Made by a program: the position numbers and the translations under genes. DNA of 64,000 bases from contig CM060194.1 in the NCBI GenBank assembly GCA_030549335.1, positions 20,710,171 to 20,774,170 of the forward strand, read 5' to 3'. How positions within the stretch are numbered: position 1 is the first letter of the stretch; the number at the start of each line of letters is the position of its first letter. This DNA is from Pontederia crassipes. Lineage: Eukaryota; Streptophyta; Magnoliopsida; Commelinales; Pontederiaceae. The notes under the pieces were generated by a model. It was not told where the DNA came from and made no database searches. It worked only from the letters and a program-made list of their open reading frames with translations. Positions 11,975-23,712 of the stretch are shown here, piece by piece.

Positions 11975-13498
11975 ACATTCTCCACTTAAAATAAAATTCA
12001 TCATTGAATTTTAAAAAATATTAAATGATAAAAATTCTTTCATCCTCGTTACTCCATTCACCTTCTGCTCCTCGTGTACACTGGCATGACTTATCCATTT
12101 TTTACTTCCAATGCATATTCCTCGGCAGTCTTACTTTAATGGCCTTTGAAAATTGGTCTTCGCGAGGCGATCTTGTAATTAGAATATTCCAATCTTAATT
12201 TAGAGTTCTAATCAATTCTTATGAAATTGAGATCGTTATTGGGCCACGCTTTCATTGCGCAATTCTAATCTTTAATCTAATCTACTCAAACATCAAATTC
12301 CTATTATCATTTAGGTCCTATAGGCTTAAGTCGAAAAATTCTATTTTGCTTCATACATTTACCATAAGGACTCTACTTAAGGGTTCATCATCAATAAACA
12401 AAGCATAGAAGCATTCCTAGTGACGTGCCCTCATAAAACCCTCACAACATTAAGGAATTACGAAGCTTTCAGGCTGAAAACAATCTCTGATTCAACTTGA
12501 TTTTCGAACATAGTCACGGTTGCTTGAATGTTAGGCTTTCTAAGTTTTAGGAACTACTATTACATGTCCTATTTTAACATGTTCCTCTTAACCTTCCATT
12601 TACATCCTCACATTATTTTTGGAATTACGAAAGATGATAAAAGATGTTAATGAGTATGTAGAGCATCACGTCCTACATTTGGATGTAGAATGATTATTTT
12701 TCATCATTTAATTAATTTAATAATATAATTTATGGTTAAATTAATCATATACTTCTTAGATAAAATAATATATATTTATTGAGATAAAGTCGATAATAAA
12801 AAATATCAAATTATAATTGTTAAATTAATCATATTTATTAAAATAGCTTGATCATGATTATTGAATAATCTGATGATATTGACCTTAATTATATTTACTA
12901 TTTAACACATACTTTAAATTAATATATATTTATTTTATTAAACTAATAAATAAAATTAGTGTTCTACACTCGTTTTACATAGACATTTTTCTTATTCGTT
13001 AATAAAAAAATTAAAAATAACATGTTGTCTTTCTCCTCCCGCTTGAGGATAAGAAATAACGTTGTGCATTTTTTTTATATTTTAATAATAATTGTACTCG
13101 TCATGAAATATATACTATCTAAACATATAAGTTTACTATATTGAGCGTTCTATTATTTTTTATTACTTTCTCTCTCTCTTTTTTTACAAAGTTCATAAAA
13201 GATATTGTATGGTACTAATATATATTGATGGGAGAAACTTCATAGAAGTCTATCCAAACGGAAGAAAAGAAATGTTAACTAGTTTAAAATATTATTACGT
13301 GCACTAGTTTAAAAGGTATTATAATAAAGATAATCTAAGTTGAAAAACAATTAATTACAACAAACAAAAATCTTGTCCTAGGAGGAATTCGGAAGAAGAC
13401 TTGACTTTATATAGATAAACTGATGGTTTGATTGGGCCCCTTCCTTGCCGCGTTAAAGATACACCATATGGGTTAGGTGTTGGTGTTGGGACTTGTAT

Positions 13499-13560
<62 letters not shown>

Positions 13561-13964
13561 GTATTGTCATTTTAAGAACACTGAGCGGAGGATCTCGTGT
13601 CGTGGGATATTAATTCCATCAGAAGTCCAAAGTCTTCCTTTGGAACAACACACGACAAATTGCCGATTGAGTACTTTTTTTATTACCTTATTTTTCTCAT
13701 GCTCTTTTAAAAAATCTCTTTTCAGCAAAAGACTAAATGATAATTTCTTTACATATGAAAAAACCTCGACCGATCCGTCATGGGCAAGTTTTTATCTTTT
13801 TTTTTTTCTGTCATGGTCACCTGACTACTCCATTCGAGTTCGAAAGGAAAGATATGCTCTCACCAATGGTGGCGACTCGAACTTAAAGTTATTAACACCT
13901 AACGTTGGACATCGCCCCGCTAATTAGTTGTGCCAACTTTCGTTAGTTCTTTTTTGTTTATTAT
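11975..13964. other. Upstream region of CBP60-a, duplicated at CBP60-b
   Basis: AT-rich DNA without a gene. About 13200-13490 matches 21250-21510, sharing GATGGGAGAAACTTCATAG and the GGGCCCC and CGCGTTAAA segments. About 13670-13790 matches 23840-23940, sharing AAACCTCGA(C/T)CGA. So the copies were duplicated together with their 5' flanks. A (TA)n run of about 56 bp lies at 13503-13558. Confidence 0.7.
13503..13558. repeat. (TA)n microsatellite
   Basis: Uninterrupted alternating T and A, with short ORFs in it that are artefacts. The matching upstream sequence of CBP60-b lacks it. Confidence 0.95.
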
Positions 13965-14542
13965 TGTGACGTCCTTCGACTTCTTTTGACGTCACAAGGG
14001 GTGAAATCGAAAGTTCAATCGTTTAAATTTAAATTCAATTCTTCAACGGAAATTAACGTTTCAAAAATCAACTAACAATGGAAATTTTCAAAAATTTCGG
14101 CATGGCGTATGCGTAAATTTGTTCATGCATCAAATACAATATTTATCTATATTTATTCACATCACAGACAATTTATAAAATTTGCTATGTAAATCACTGG
14201 CAATTTATAATTATCAAAGAATATGGGACTCAAGCCCAAAAAGTTTCGTCTCAAAACTATTACACCAACAAAATATATTGAATGCTTTCTAAAATTCATT
14301 AAGGGTCAAAAGCCCTTATCCAATTCCACGATAGGGAGTCGCCCATATCATTTTATCCATAAACGATGGAGCATCAACTCCCATCAATTAATTTATATTC
14401 ACAATAAATCATGGGCCACAACCCAAAATCAGACAGTGTCAAGATAAATAAAAATCATAATAGTCAGTTTAAAAAGAAACGATAAGAGTCAAAAGAGCAA
14501 CACTAAGACAGATACATTCCTCGCGAAATCTCACACACTATC

Positions 14543-15440
14543 TGTAACATTCCCGACCAGCGTGTGATATTGTCCGCTCTGGGCCTCGGCCCGCACGGTT
14601 TTTACCAAAACGCGTCACACCTGATGAAGAACATATTCTCATATATACCCAGCATTTCTCCCGTGGCTTATGCATATGGGACTAATTCAAGGCATGCCCC
14701 ATGCATCCTTCCCCCCTTAAGGGACTTAACGCCCTCATTGAGTGATCGCACTCCACCATGCACAGAGGCTCACGCAGAGTGGCTCTGATACCATATGTAA
14801 CATTCCCCATCAGCGTGTGATATTGTCCGCTCTAGGCCTCGGCCCGCACGATTTTTACCAAAACGCGTCACACCTGGTGAAGGACATAATCTCATATATA
14901 CCCAGCATCTCTCCCGTGACTTATGCATATGGGACTAATCCAAGACATGTCTCATGCATTCTTCCCCCCTTAGGGGGCTCAACATCCTCGTTGAGTGATC
15001 ACACCTCATCATGCACAGAGGCTCACGCGGAGTGGTTCTGATACCATATGTAACATTTCCCACCAGCGTATGATATTATCCGCTCTGGGCCTCGGCCCGC
15101 ACGATTTTTATTAAAACGCGTCACATCTGGTGAAGAACATATTTTCATATATACCCAGCATCTCTCCCGTGACTTATGCATATAGGACTAATCCCATATG
15201 CATAAGTCACGGGAGAGATGCTGGGTATATATGAAAATATGTCATTCACCAGATGTGACATGTTTTAGTAAAAATCGTGCGGGCCGAGGCCCAGAGTTTA
15301 ATCCCATATGCATAAGTCAAGGGAGAGATGCTGGGTATATATGAGAATATGTCTTTCACCAGGCGTGACGCGTTTTGATAAAAACCGTGCGGGCCGAGGC
15401 CCAGAGCGGACAATATCACACGCCGGTGGGGAATGTTACA
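14543..15440 (-). mobile_element. TRIM retrotransposon array, part direct and part inverted
   Basis: Three units start at 14543, 14796 and 15049 with TGTAACATT(C/T)CCC; two inverted LTR copies follow (about 15191-15298 and 15304-15440) and end GGGGAATGTTACA. Read on the - strand each LTR runs from TGCATAAG to AATGTTACA (about 135 bp, with a GGGTATATATGAG TATA box) and is followed by TATGGTATCAGAGCC, the initiator-Met tRNA primer site (14781-14795 and, with one change, 15034-15048). The internal part of about 115 bp has the purine tract AAGGGGGGAAGG and no coding capacity. These are the marks of a terminal-repeat retrotransposon in miniature. Flanks are CTATC (14538-14542) and CCATC (15441-15445). 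The relative at 33811 onward has the empty site. Confidence 0.85.
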
Positions 15441-15774
15441 CCATCCCTTTTGAATCAATACCTATTTCCAAACAACCATGGAATATATGTATTCCTTTCC
15501 TATAAACATTAAAAGAAAAAGGAGTGATTATGAATTAAGCTCAGTGAGTTAAAATGACTATCTCAAGTATGAAAACCATTGCGAAAATCAACATCTTATT
15601 TTCAGGAAAAATTTAAATCCACTATTCTTCAAAAGAAACTCATTCACATAATGATAATGCAAAATGAATGTCATGGGTGCACATGCATGGTGAAAATCAT
15701 ATATATAATATAAGTTGGGAAAACATCATCAAACACGGATATTCATACCACTCGTAAAATCGAGTGCTTCTTCA

Positions 15775-16025
15775 CACACCCCTCGTGTCACATCGCCACA
15801 TGGTGGTTATTCTAATTTCGTCCATCGTGTCACTATATCGCTACAGGACGTTGAACCGCTCCTCGTGTCACTATATCGACACAGAGCTTGTTTCTTTTCT
15901 TTTTTCATTCCATCCCTCGTGTCACTATATCGCCATAGGATGGTTGTTCTAATTTCACCCTTTGTGTCACTATATCGACACAGGGTGTTGAACCTGCTCC
16001 TCGTATCACTATATCAACACAGAGC
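15775..16025. repeat. CTCGTGTCACTATATCG tandem repeats in LTR
   Basis: Six or so copies of CGTGTCACTATATCG(A/C)CA followed by a variable spacer, 37-57 bases apart. The same block occurs at 34175-34420 in the related LTR fragment, so it belongs to the LTR family. Confidence 0.85.
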
Positions 16026-17567
16026 AAACCGGAACCCAACCGGTCTACTCAGAGTTGGCCAATCCTCTGAGGTGAAAACACTCCGTCTAATGCGAGTTTT
16101 TACATGTAATGCACATGATGCACGTATGCAGTTTTCAAATAGAAGTTTAAAATTAGAAACCATCATATAAACTTTCTTTTTCAAAAATCAAATATTCACA
16201 AGCATAACTTCGACGGATTTTCAAAATTCATAATAATTGAGATAAATTCCCTCACCTTAGATTCCTTAAGTCTCAACTAACTTCCATCCGAATATGTTCA
16301 AAGGCGATAAATACTTATTACATCCATTTAAATTTTATTTAAGAACATAATCTTATCATTTAAGACATTTATAACTTCTAGATAGCATTTATCTTTTAAT
16401 TCATTAATCACTTCATAATAATCCTTTCTAACGATATCTTGGTACCTAGAGTTATAATTTATAATTTTCTTGCCTAAGTTCATAATTAATGAACTATAAC
16501 TATCAAATAAATTAATTTTCATAAATCGATCATCACTATAGATTTTCAGCATTCTTACCGATAGGGGAAAATAAATCGTCAACTAATAGCACCCTGCTCA
16601 AAGCTCATCGGACAACCACCTATCATGTCCAATTAAGCATATAGTAATTCGGATTAGACCATATAACCAATTATAATCAATTATGAAATTAAATCATATA
16701 AATAATTTCGGTCACCAATCATATACTTACCACAATAAACGAGGCACTCCATCTCTCTAAATCAAAATCATACTCGCCGAACGTCGAACGTCGCCTTCTT
16801 CATTAGTAGCATAATAAAATTAATTAAAAATCAGTTTCATATCTAAAATTAAATTTATTGTGCATTTTCATTCGCTTACCAATACACATTGATGACAAGT
16901 CGTCAAAAATATCGCCCGACGATCAGAACCCGAAATCGACGAACCTACAAGTAATTTGTGATTAAAATTTTGACGGGCAGCAACCCAATATGTTTCTCTC
17001 TCGTGTATATACTTACCAGGACGTCATGGTAAGGTCAGTCGGAGCCCCCCATCAGCTCACCGAAAAAGTTCGTCGGAAAGTCATAATTTCGACCTCCTAT
17101 GTGATTTTTAACAAAAAACATAGTTAAAACTCCTTCAAATGATTTTAATCGACCTGAGAATAATGTACAACTCACTAAATCTGTGCAAATCGAAACTAGA
17201 ATCATCGCCGACGAATTTTTCGGCCTCCTCACGTTTTCCCTCGCTACGTCGCGCATAGTGGACCGATCATCTCATACATATGTCAAAACGTTTGTCTCCT
17301 CGCGCTCTTTCCAACGATACCTCACACGCAAAACACGGAGGTCGAATGGCGAAGATCGGAACGTCAAAAAAGGGCGGCGGCTTGAACGTGCTACAATGCC
17401 GCCGCGCGCACTGTAACAGGTCGGGAGGTGGGTAAGAAGTGTCCCTTTTTTTTACGTGACAATTTATTTTTTTTTCTGCTGCGCTTTCCTGCACAAAGTT
17501 CAAAATGTCATTTCCTTTAAAACTTAATTACAACTTTTTTTTCTTTTTAAACTGAGAGGACGTTACA

Positions 17568-17950
17568 ATTATTTTATTATTGCTGCCTTTGTGGGTTCTG
17601 TAGGGTAATCATTTTGAATATCGCTTGCATGACAGGTGGGAATCTCGGGGAAACTTTTTCTTTTTAATGCTCTATAGAGAACAGGCGAGATAGTTTATCT
17701 TACAAAAATTACTCAACAGTTTACGTCAAATTTAAAACGCTCTTGCGGATTAATTCTTGTAAGGCTACATTTCAATAGACAAACAAAAGCGACAATAGAA
17801 CAGAGTGATTCACAGCACCAAGTACAATTGTACAAATTACATACGAAGCTGATGAAAAAGGCATATTCTAGTAGTCTGCGCATCCTTTCCTGTTGCATGC
17901 ACCTCCACTCGCCGGGTTCTGCATCATTTAGAGGTTTGAATTATTTGATA
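17568..17950. other. Spacer 3' of CBP60-b
   Basis: No gene seen. It would contain the 3' UTR of CBP60-b on the - strand. No clear poly(A) signal was identified. Confidence 0.5.
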
Positions 17951-20604
17951 TTAGAAAGACATGTTTTCAGATCTCCTGATGGCCAGGTACTTGGCAATGA
18001 GAATCACACATTTCAGCCCTGCAATCGCCCTGACCCACTGATGCCTACAGCCAATGAGCACCATCACATTAATCTCTCCTTCCTGATCAAATGGATGATC
18101 GACTTCGCCAATAGCTGGAGCACTATAAGATGTTGTTGCTTCTTGGCAGGTGGTGAAATACGGTGGCAGTTGAATGGGACTCAGATGGCAGAAATCATCT
18201 TCACGCAATGGCATATCACACCCAAGCTCATGGCACCACGGATCTTCAGTTGACAAAACTCCGGGCCAGCCGCCTGTCGACAACACAGAGATCAGTTTAC
18301 TTACTGGTTATTATAGGATCTGGTGACCAGTGGACCAAAATTCCGATGCTGTGCTTTTACTGAAAACAAAGTTTCAATGATGTCTACCTGAAGGATATTG
18401 CCCGACGAAAGAACCCATTTCTTCAGCTGAGATGGGATGAAATGCTTGTTGGAGAGGATCTGAAGTGCTGCTCACTGCTACTGGAGGGTTAAATAATTCG
18501 ATGCTGTCGACGTTTTGGAAAGCCTGATTTTTCAAGTTTTGTACAAGGTCCTACAAGGGAAAAGAGTTAGCTAGCTAGCATCAAAGAGAACACTACCTAT
18601 GAAGCACTTGTTAATTACTCAAGTTAATGAACATTAGAAATGTATCAAAAAGGGAAGTGCTAGCATTAATATCTGGGATGTTTCTCTGACCCCATCAGAA
18701 GTGCCTTGATAGGTACAGTTTTCCAAGTTTTCAACAAAAGCCTACAAGGGAAAGCAATTTCATTTAGCATACACTAGAGAAACTTGGAAACAGTGCTTAT
18801 TTAATTTAATGAACATAGAAAGGTAACAATACTGTAATCTTTACGCAATACTCGTTAGTTCTCGAGTATAAAGCAGTTGCAATGCATGCTTCATATAGCA
18901 CATGTTTCTGATCCTTTCGATGATGCTTCAAATTCTAATTATATAAGAAGTGCATTGGCCCAACCATGTGATCATAAGAACAACATTTCCTCATAAGGAC
19001 TAAGTTATGAATAATGAGTATGATAGAAAACAACACCCAAAAAAAATCATGCATGATCAACCATTTGTTGGAATTTGTTGATTTTTCTTGAGGAAACTAG
19101 AAAACCTGTTGACGCTCATCTCCTGCATGACATTCACAAGCGTGTTCAGTGATTGCTTTCCATGTTCTTTCTGCAATTGCTTTTTGGGTTGATCCAAGCA
19201 GCTAAAGGATCAGAAGAAAGGAAGAAAGGGTAACATTAGCAATTCGACCCTCATGAGAATGTCCCTTGAAAACATTCCTTAAGTCCTTACCCCACGCAAA
19301 TAATCAGGATTCGTACGGTAGACCTGCAAGAGTTCCTGAAAAGTAGAGATGTTACCAGCCAACAGCCTCTTGTGAATTGGCCCATTCTTCCCAATTCCCT
19401 CCAAATAATAAACTTTATCCATCGGCGATGGAGGATGATGCTTCTCGTTACCTGAAGTTTAGCACAACAGAGGGAATCATACATTATAAGTCAAAGGGCC
19501 AGATCTATCGTCATGAAAGAATTCTTTTGTATTAAGCTATTAAGACACTGATAACAAAAGGGGTCATTTCTGTTATGCATATATGTAAAAATATGACAAG
19601 GAAGGAATAAGCTATTTACATATGGTTGCATAACCAAGGAAGGAATAAGCTGCATAACAAACACTCAAAAACATCATGATTGAAACAAATTAATTATAGC
19701 TGCAGCAACACTGTTAATCTGTAAAAAGAATTTTAGCCGGATGTCACCTTTTACCCGACGATCCTTCACCCTGAAACAACTACTGAATCCCTCTCTAACT
19801 TCTGTATCTTCATTTCTATGCAGTCTCAGACCCAATTTGAACTCTTTTTTACCTGTCCAGCTGCGAGGGTTATCTTTAAATTCGATATCTTTAAGGCGGC
19901 CGACCCCTTGGTTGAGACTAATGACAACTTTTCCTGATAGCAGTCGTGCTTTTCCCTCTCTTGATTTCACTATTTTCTTTCTGAAATATTTCTTATACCA
20001 ACTTTCTTTCCCATTGTCACCAAAATCTCCATAAAGAACGACAACCTCGACCTTTGCAGAAGACAAGGGAGCAGAAGTGACTATGCATCCCTCAACCGTA
20101 TCAACGATGGCAATCTCCACATCCTCGTCATCCGTTGCCTTCACTTTGTTGTATGTATAAATAAATTTAGGCAGGTCCTTACGGAATTGCAATCGATATC
20201 TTGGTGTCGAGCTCTGATTCATTGGCAGCCTACAATGAAACAGCACCACATGAAATTTTATTTGCATCAAAACAAGATGTTTTTTTTTTCAAAACATGTT
20301 AATGAACTGAAAAACCAAGTTTAGCCGAATGAAAGACTGCATGCCTCTGTTTAATTTGCCTCAGAGGCAATCACCGAAGAGTGAAAATATTAATTAGATC
20401 TTTACTAATTCTTAATGAATGATGACTCTTACGTAGGATTTGATTGTCCAGCATTGCCAACAAGTCCCGCTACTTCTTTCGGACCCTGATTTGATGCTCC
20501 AGAATTGCCAACAAGTCTCCCAGCCTGATTTGATGGTTCAGAATTCCGAACATGTCTCTTTGCTTCTTTTTGCACAAGTCTCCTCACTTGTTTCTGCATC
20601 TGCT
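17951..20604 (-). CDS. CBP60-b: CBP60-like calmodulin-binding protein
   Basis: Exons on the - strand: 20604-20433 (ATG at 20599), 20229-19748, 19451-19291, 19201-19106, 18741-18691, 18550-18388, 18273-17951. From the ATG the joined frame is 1443 nt (480 residues plus TAA), every junction in phase. Residues 1-55 are a repetitive polar segment. Exon 3 is the conserved CBP60 core (LQFRKDLPKF, EIAIVDTVEGC, SSAKVEVVVLYGDF, KDRRVKG). Exon 4 is the next conserved block (EKHHPPSP, GPIHKRLLAGNIST). The C-terminus QWVRAIAGLKCVILIAKYL could be a calmodulin-binding helix. Family members act in the nucleus; some drive salicylic-acid defence genes. Oddities: exon 4 of the gene leads into a shortened exon 5 of 96 nt (207 nt in CBP60-c) that lacks the GMELIFNS region, and the two upstream exons of CBP60-c are absent. 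The start is therefore tentative. Confidence 0.85.
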
Positions 20605-20772
20605 CTGATAATAAATAATTGCGAAGAAGCCGTTATTTCTCATCTGATCATTATGCAAGCAGCAAACTTCGATAGTCAGGAGATTCATATAGCAGCTGTC
20701 AGGCATGAATTTGGTGCGCCATTTCTTGCTACTTGGCAATAATCATCTACACGACAAACAATAAAACCGAAA

Positions 20773-20829
20773 GGGGGGGGGGGGGGGGGGGGGGAGGCGA
20801 GGGGAGGGAGGGAGAGAGAGAGAGAGAGA
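20773..20829. repeat. G22 homopolymer followed by (GA)n
   Basis: A run of 22 G residues (20773-20794), then G/A-rich DNA and a (GA)n run. It sits exactly where similarity to the first exons of CBP60-a and CBP60-c stops. Confidence 0.9.
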
Positions 20830-20883
20830 TGACGCAGCTCGAAGTGGTAGAGAGACGTGCGTTGTGAAGGGTGATCAATCTAA

Positions 20884-20893
20884 CTATATATAG
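20884..20893 (-). promoter_or_regulatory. Candidate TATA box of CBP60-b
   Basis: CTATATATAG, followed on the - strand by about 60 bases of leader-like DNA and a CT-rich stretch. No transcript evidence. Confidence 0.4.
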
Positions 20894-22060
20894 AGATAAA
20901 TATTGTCGAGTTTAACTTTTTTTTTTAATTGATAATTTTATCCTTTGTACTTTTTATAAAAGTAAATTATGGATTTAATTATATTTTATTAAATATTCAT
21001 CTATTCTGTCACTTAATTCTCAGCCAAACTGCTCGTAGGGTGTGAACAATTTTTGGAGGACTCCTTTTCTTTTTTTTTCTTTATCTATTACATTTTTGGG
21101 TTACGAAAGATGACGATTCGTTAATAAAACAAATTAAAAATAATTACTATCAAAACTAATATTGAGATGTGCAAGTTCTACTATTTTTGTTACTCTCTCT
21201 CTCCCCTTCCCCCCCCCCCCCCCCCACCCACCCACCCCTCTTATTGCTCTTCAATGTTCATAGAAGGTACTAATATTGATGGGAGAAACTTCATAGAAGT
21301 CTATCCAAACAGAAGAAGAAATGATAACTATTTAAAATTTTAAAAGGTATTATAATAAAGATTATTAAGTTGCAAAAAAAAAATTTACAACAAACAAAAA
21401 CTCTTGTTCTATTCCTAATTCAGAAGAAGACTTTGATGGTTTGATGGGCCCCTCCTCCTAAACCGCGTTAAAAAAGATTCCATGCGGATGAGGTGTTGGG
21501 CGTTGGATACGATTGAATCCAACACGTAATTTATGATTTGAACGTAGGTTTATGTAAGGGCTTAAAAAAAAACGACCCACTCACAAAATTTGAATTAAAA
21601 AATAATTAAATTTCCAAATAGATAATAGAATAGAGTTACTTTTTGGTTGCATTGATTCCAAACTATATTTATATCGGGAGATTATCCATGAGGTTATCAA
21701 ATTCTTTAGAAGCTATGGAAAACAACTATTCCTGCATAGCCATGGAAAAACTTAAAAAAAATTATTAATTATGAGACTTCAATTATATATATTATTATAT
21801 TGTTATATTAACTAATTATTTTTGTTGTGTTTTAATTATTATCTCTCAAAAGGCAACATTACAGATAATTTATACTATAACTGATTCTTATTTCATATTA
21901 AAATTTGAAAATCTTATTAATAAATCAAATTTAAATGTGAGCATTAGTATTTTTTTCAAAAGATAAATATCATTTTTAGTTGGAATAAAATTGTCATTTA
22001 TTATTAATTTTATACGTATTCTTTATTTTACTCTTTCTTTTCATCCAAATATTACCTAAA

Positions 22061-22764
22061 TACTACAAGAAAAATGCAAAAGCGTCAGTAATCAGTTCAA
22101 AAATCGTCGGTAATTATGTTTTTCAGACGGAATCGATCTGTCGAAAAAATGATCATCGCAAATCGATTTGCGACGGTCGAAAAAAATTCGTCGGAAATAT
22201 CGACGGTTCTAACTATCCGAAAAATCCCGGCCGACGCGTTCCAACCGTCGAAAGTTTCCGACGGTTGCAACCGCCGAAAAAGTCCGGCGGTTCCAACCGT
22301 CGAAAGTTTTCTGACAGTTGCAACTGTCGATACTTTCGATGGTCGTCGCAACCGTCGATCTTTCGACAACGGTTGAGCAAAGAATTTTTTAGAAATAAAA
22401 AAATTAGCGGCCGGATCGGGCCACGGCCAAATCCGGCCGCCCCACGGTAGGATCCGACCGCTGGGGCCGGATCCGAACGCCCACGGCCGAATCCGGCCGC
22501 TGAAGGTTGAATCGGCCACCAGCGGCCAAATCCGGACGATCTGACCACAGCGGCAGAATCCGGCGGCCAACGGCCGGAGAGAAAGAGAAAGAGAGAGAGA
22601 GACGCCGGCGAAGAGAGAGACACAGCGGCGGGAGAGGGTCGCCGGCGGTCGACGCTTGACGTCCAGCCAAAGGCTCGCCAGCCGGAAGAGGGAGAGGGAG
22701 AGGGGGAGAGAGAGAGGAGAGAGGAGAGGAGGGAGAGAGAGGAGTGGAGGAAAGAAAATTGAGG

Positions 22765-22800
<36 letters not shown>

Positions 22801-23712
22801 GGAAAAAATGAGAGAAAGCGGGAAAACGAAAAAAAAAGTGGTATAACAAAATTTTAATTACCGACAGCTCCGGCCTTCGGAAACATAAATATTAATTATT
22901 TTTAAAGTTACTGACGGTTGTGACCGTCGAAAAAATATTTAGTTATATATAATATGTATTTTTTATTTTATCGACGGTTTGAACCATCGGTAATTATTAC
23001 AGACAATCGAAACCGTCAGTAATTACGACGGTTTGGACCGTCGCTAATTATATTAATAAAATACTCTTCATATGATATTATTATACATCGTAACCGTCGG
23101 AAATTGCGACGGATTTTGCGACGGATGGATATCCGTCGAAAATATCGACGTTCCTAATCGTCAAAAAATTAAATAATAATATAATAAATTACATAATTTA
23201 ATTTTTTATTTCGGTCGTAACCGTCGAAAATTCCAACGGATGAATATCCGTCGGAAATATCGACGTTCCTAATCGTCAAAAAATTAAATACTAATATAAT
23301 AAATTACATAATTTATTTTTTCATTTCCGATGATCGTAACCGTCGGAAAATTCTTCGCAAATTGCGACGGATGGATATCCGTAAAAAATATCAACATTCC
23401 TAATCGTCGAAAAATAAAATAATAATATAACAAATTACATAATTTATTATTTTCATTTCCAACGGTCGTAACCGTCGGAAAATTTGTCAAAAATTGCGAC
23501 GGATGGATATCCATCGAAAATATCGACGTTCTAAATGTCAAAAAATAAAATAATAATATAATAATTTATATAATCTATTATTTTCATTTTCGACGGTTGT
23601 GACCGTCGAAAAATCCATGGGAAATGAAACTGTCGCAAAATCCGTCGCAAATTGCGATGGATTTCAAACCGCCGGAGATTGCCCGTTGAAAAATGGTAAT
23701 TTTTTTGTAGTG
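22061..23712. mobile_element. Non-autonomous CACTA (CMC/EnSpm) element
   Basis: Ends are TACTACAAGAAAAA at the left (first base T instead of C) and TTTTTTGTAGTG at the right, flanked by the 3-bp repeat AAA. Subterminal DNA is filled with palindromic CGACGGTT...AACCGTCG motifs. From 23090 to 23600 there are four to five tandem units of about 120-128 bp with GGATGGATATCCGTC and ATATCGACGTTCCTAATCGTC. A GC-rich core (22400-22740) carries long open frames on both strands but no recognisable protein; no transposase seen. A (TA)n tract lies at 22768-22797. Confidence 0.9.

Larger units (their letters stand above)
13965..17567 (-). mobile_element. Solo LTR 3.6 kb with ATTAT target-site duplication
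   Basis: Bounded exactly by ATTAT at 13960-13964 and 17568-17572. It begins TGTGACGTCC and ends GGACGTTACA on the + strand, so it reads TGTAACGTCC... on the - strand, a Ty3/gypsy type of LTR end. It contains the TRIM array 14543-15440 and a block of CTCGTGTCACTATATCG repeats at 15775-16025. A partial relative lies at 33811-35062 and lacks the TRIM insertion. No gag-pol trace was seen inside. Confidence 0.85.
20605..22060 (-). other. 5' flank of CBP60-b
   Basis: Similarity to the other copies runs to about 20772 and then meets G22 and a (GA)n tract. A TATA-like CTATATATAG lies at 20884-20893. Beyond it is AT-rich DNA, a poly(C) tract near 21211-21227, and the block 21250-21510 shared with CBP60-a. 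No gene seen. Confidence 0.6.

Noticed and set aside
13355..13927. Overlapping frames of 71 and 144 codons encoding IYIYIY repeats
   Set aside because: They arise from the (TA)n microsatellite and have no coding character.
14781..14795. Possible tRNA-derived sequence
   Set aside because: Only the primer-binding complement of initiator-Met tRNA is present; no cloverleaf could be drawn.
15246..15458. 70-codon frame similar to parts of frames at 14564 and 14742
   Set aside because: Repetition of the TRIM LTR explains the similarity; the TRIM has no coding capacity.
22097..22849. 250-codon frame on the - strand in the CACTA core
   Set aside because: Low-complexity GC-rich DNA with several overlapping frames on both strands; no family resemblance and it crosses a (TA)n tract.
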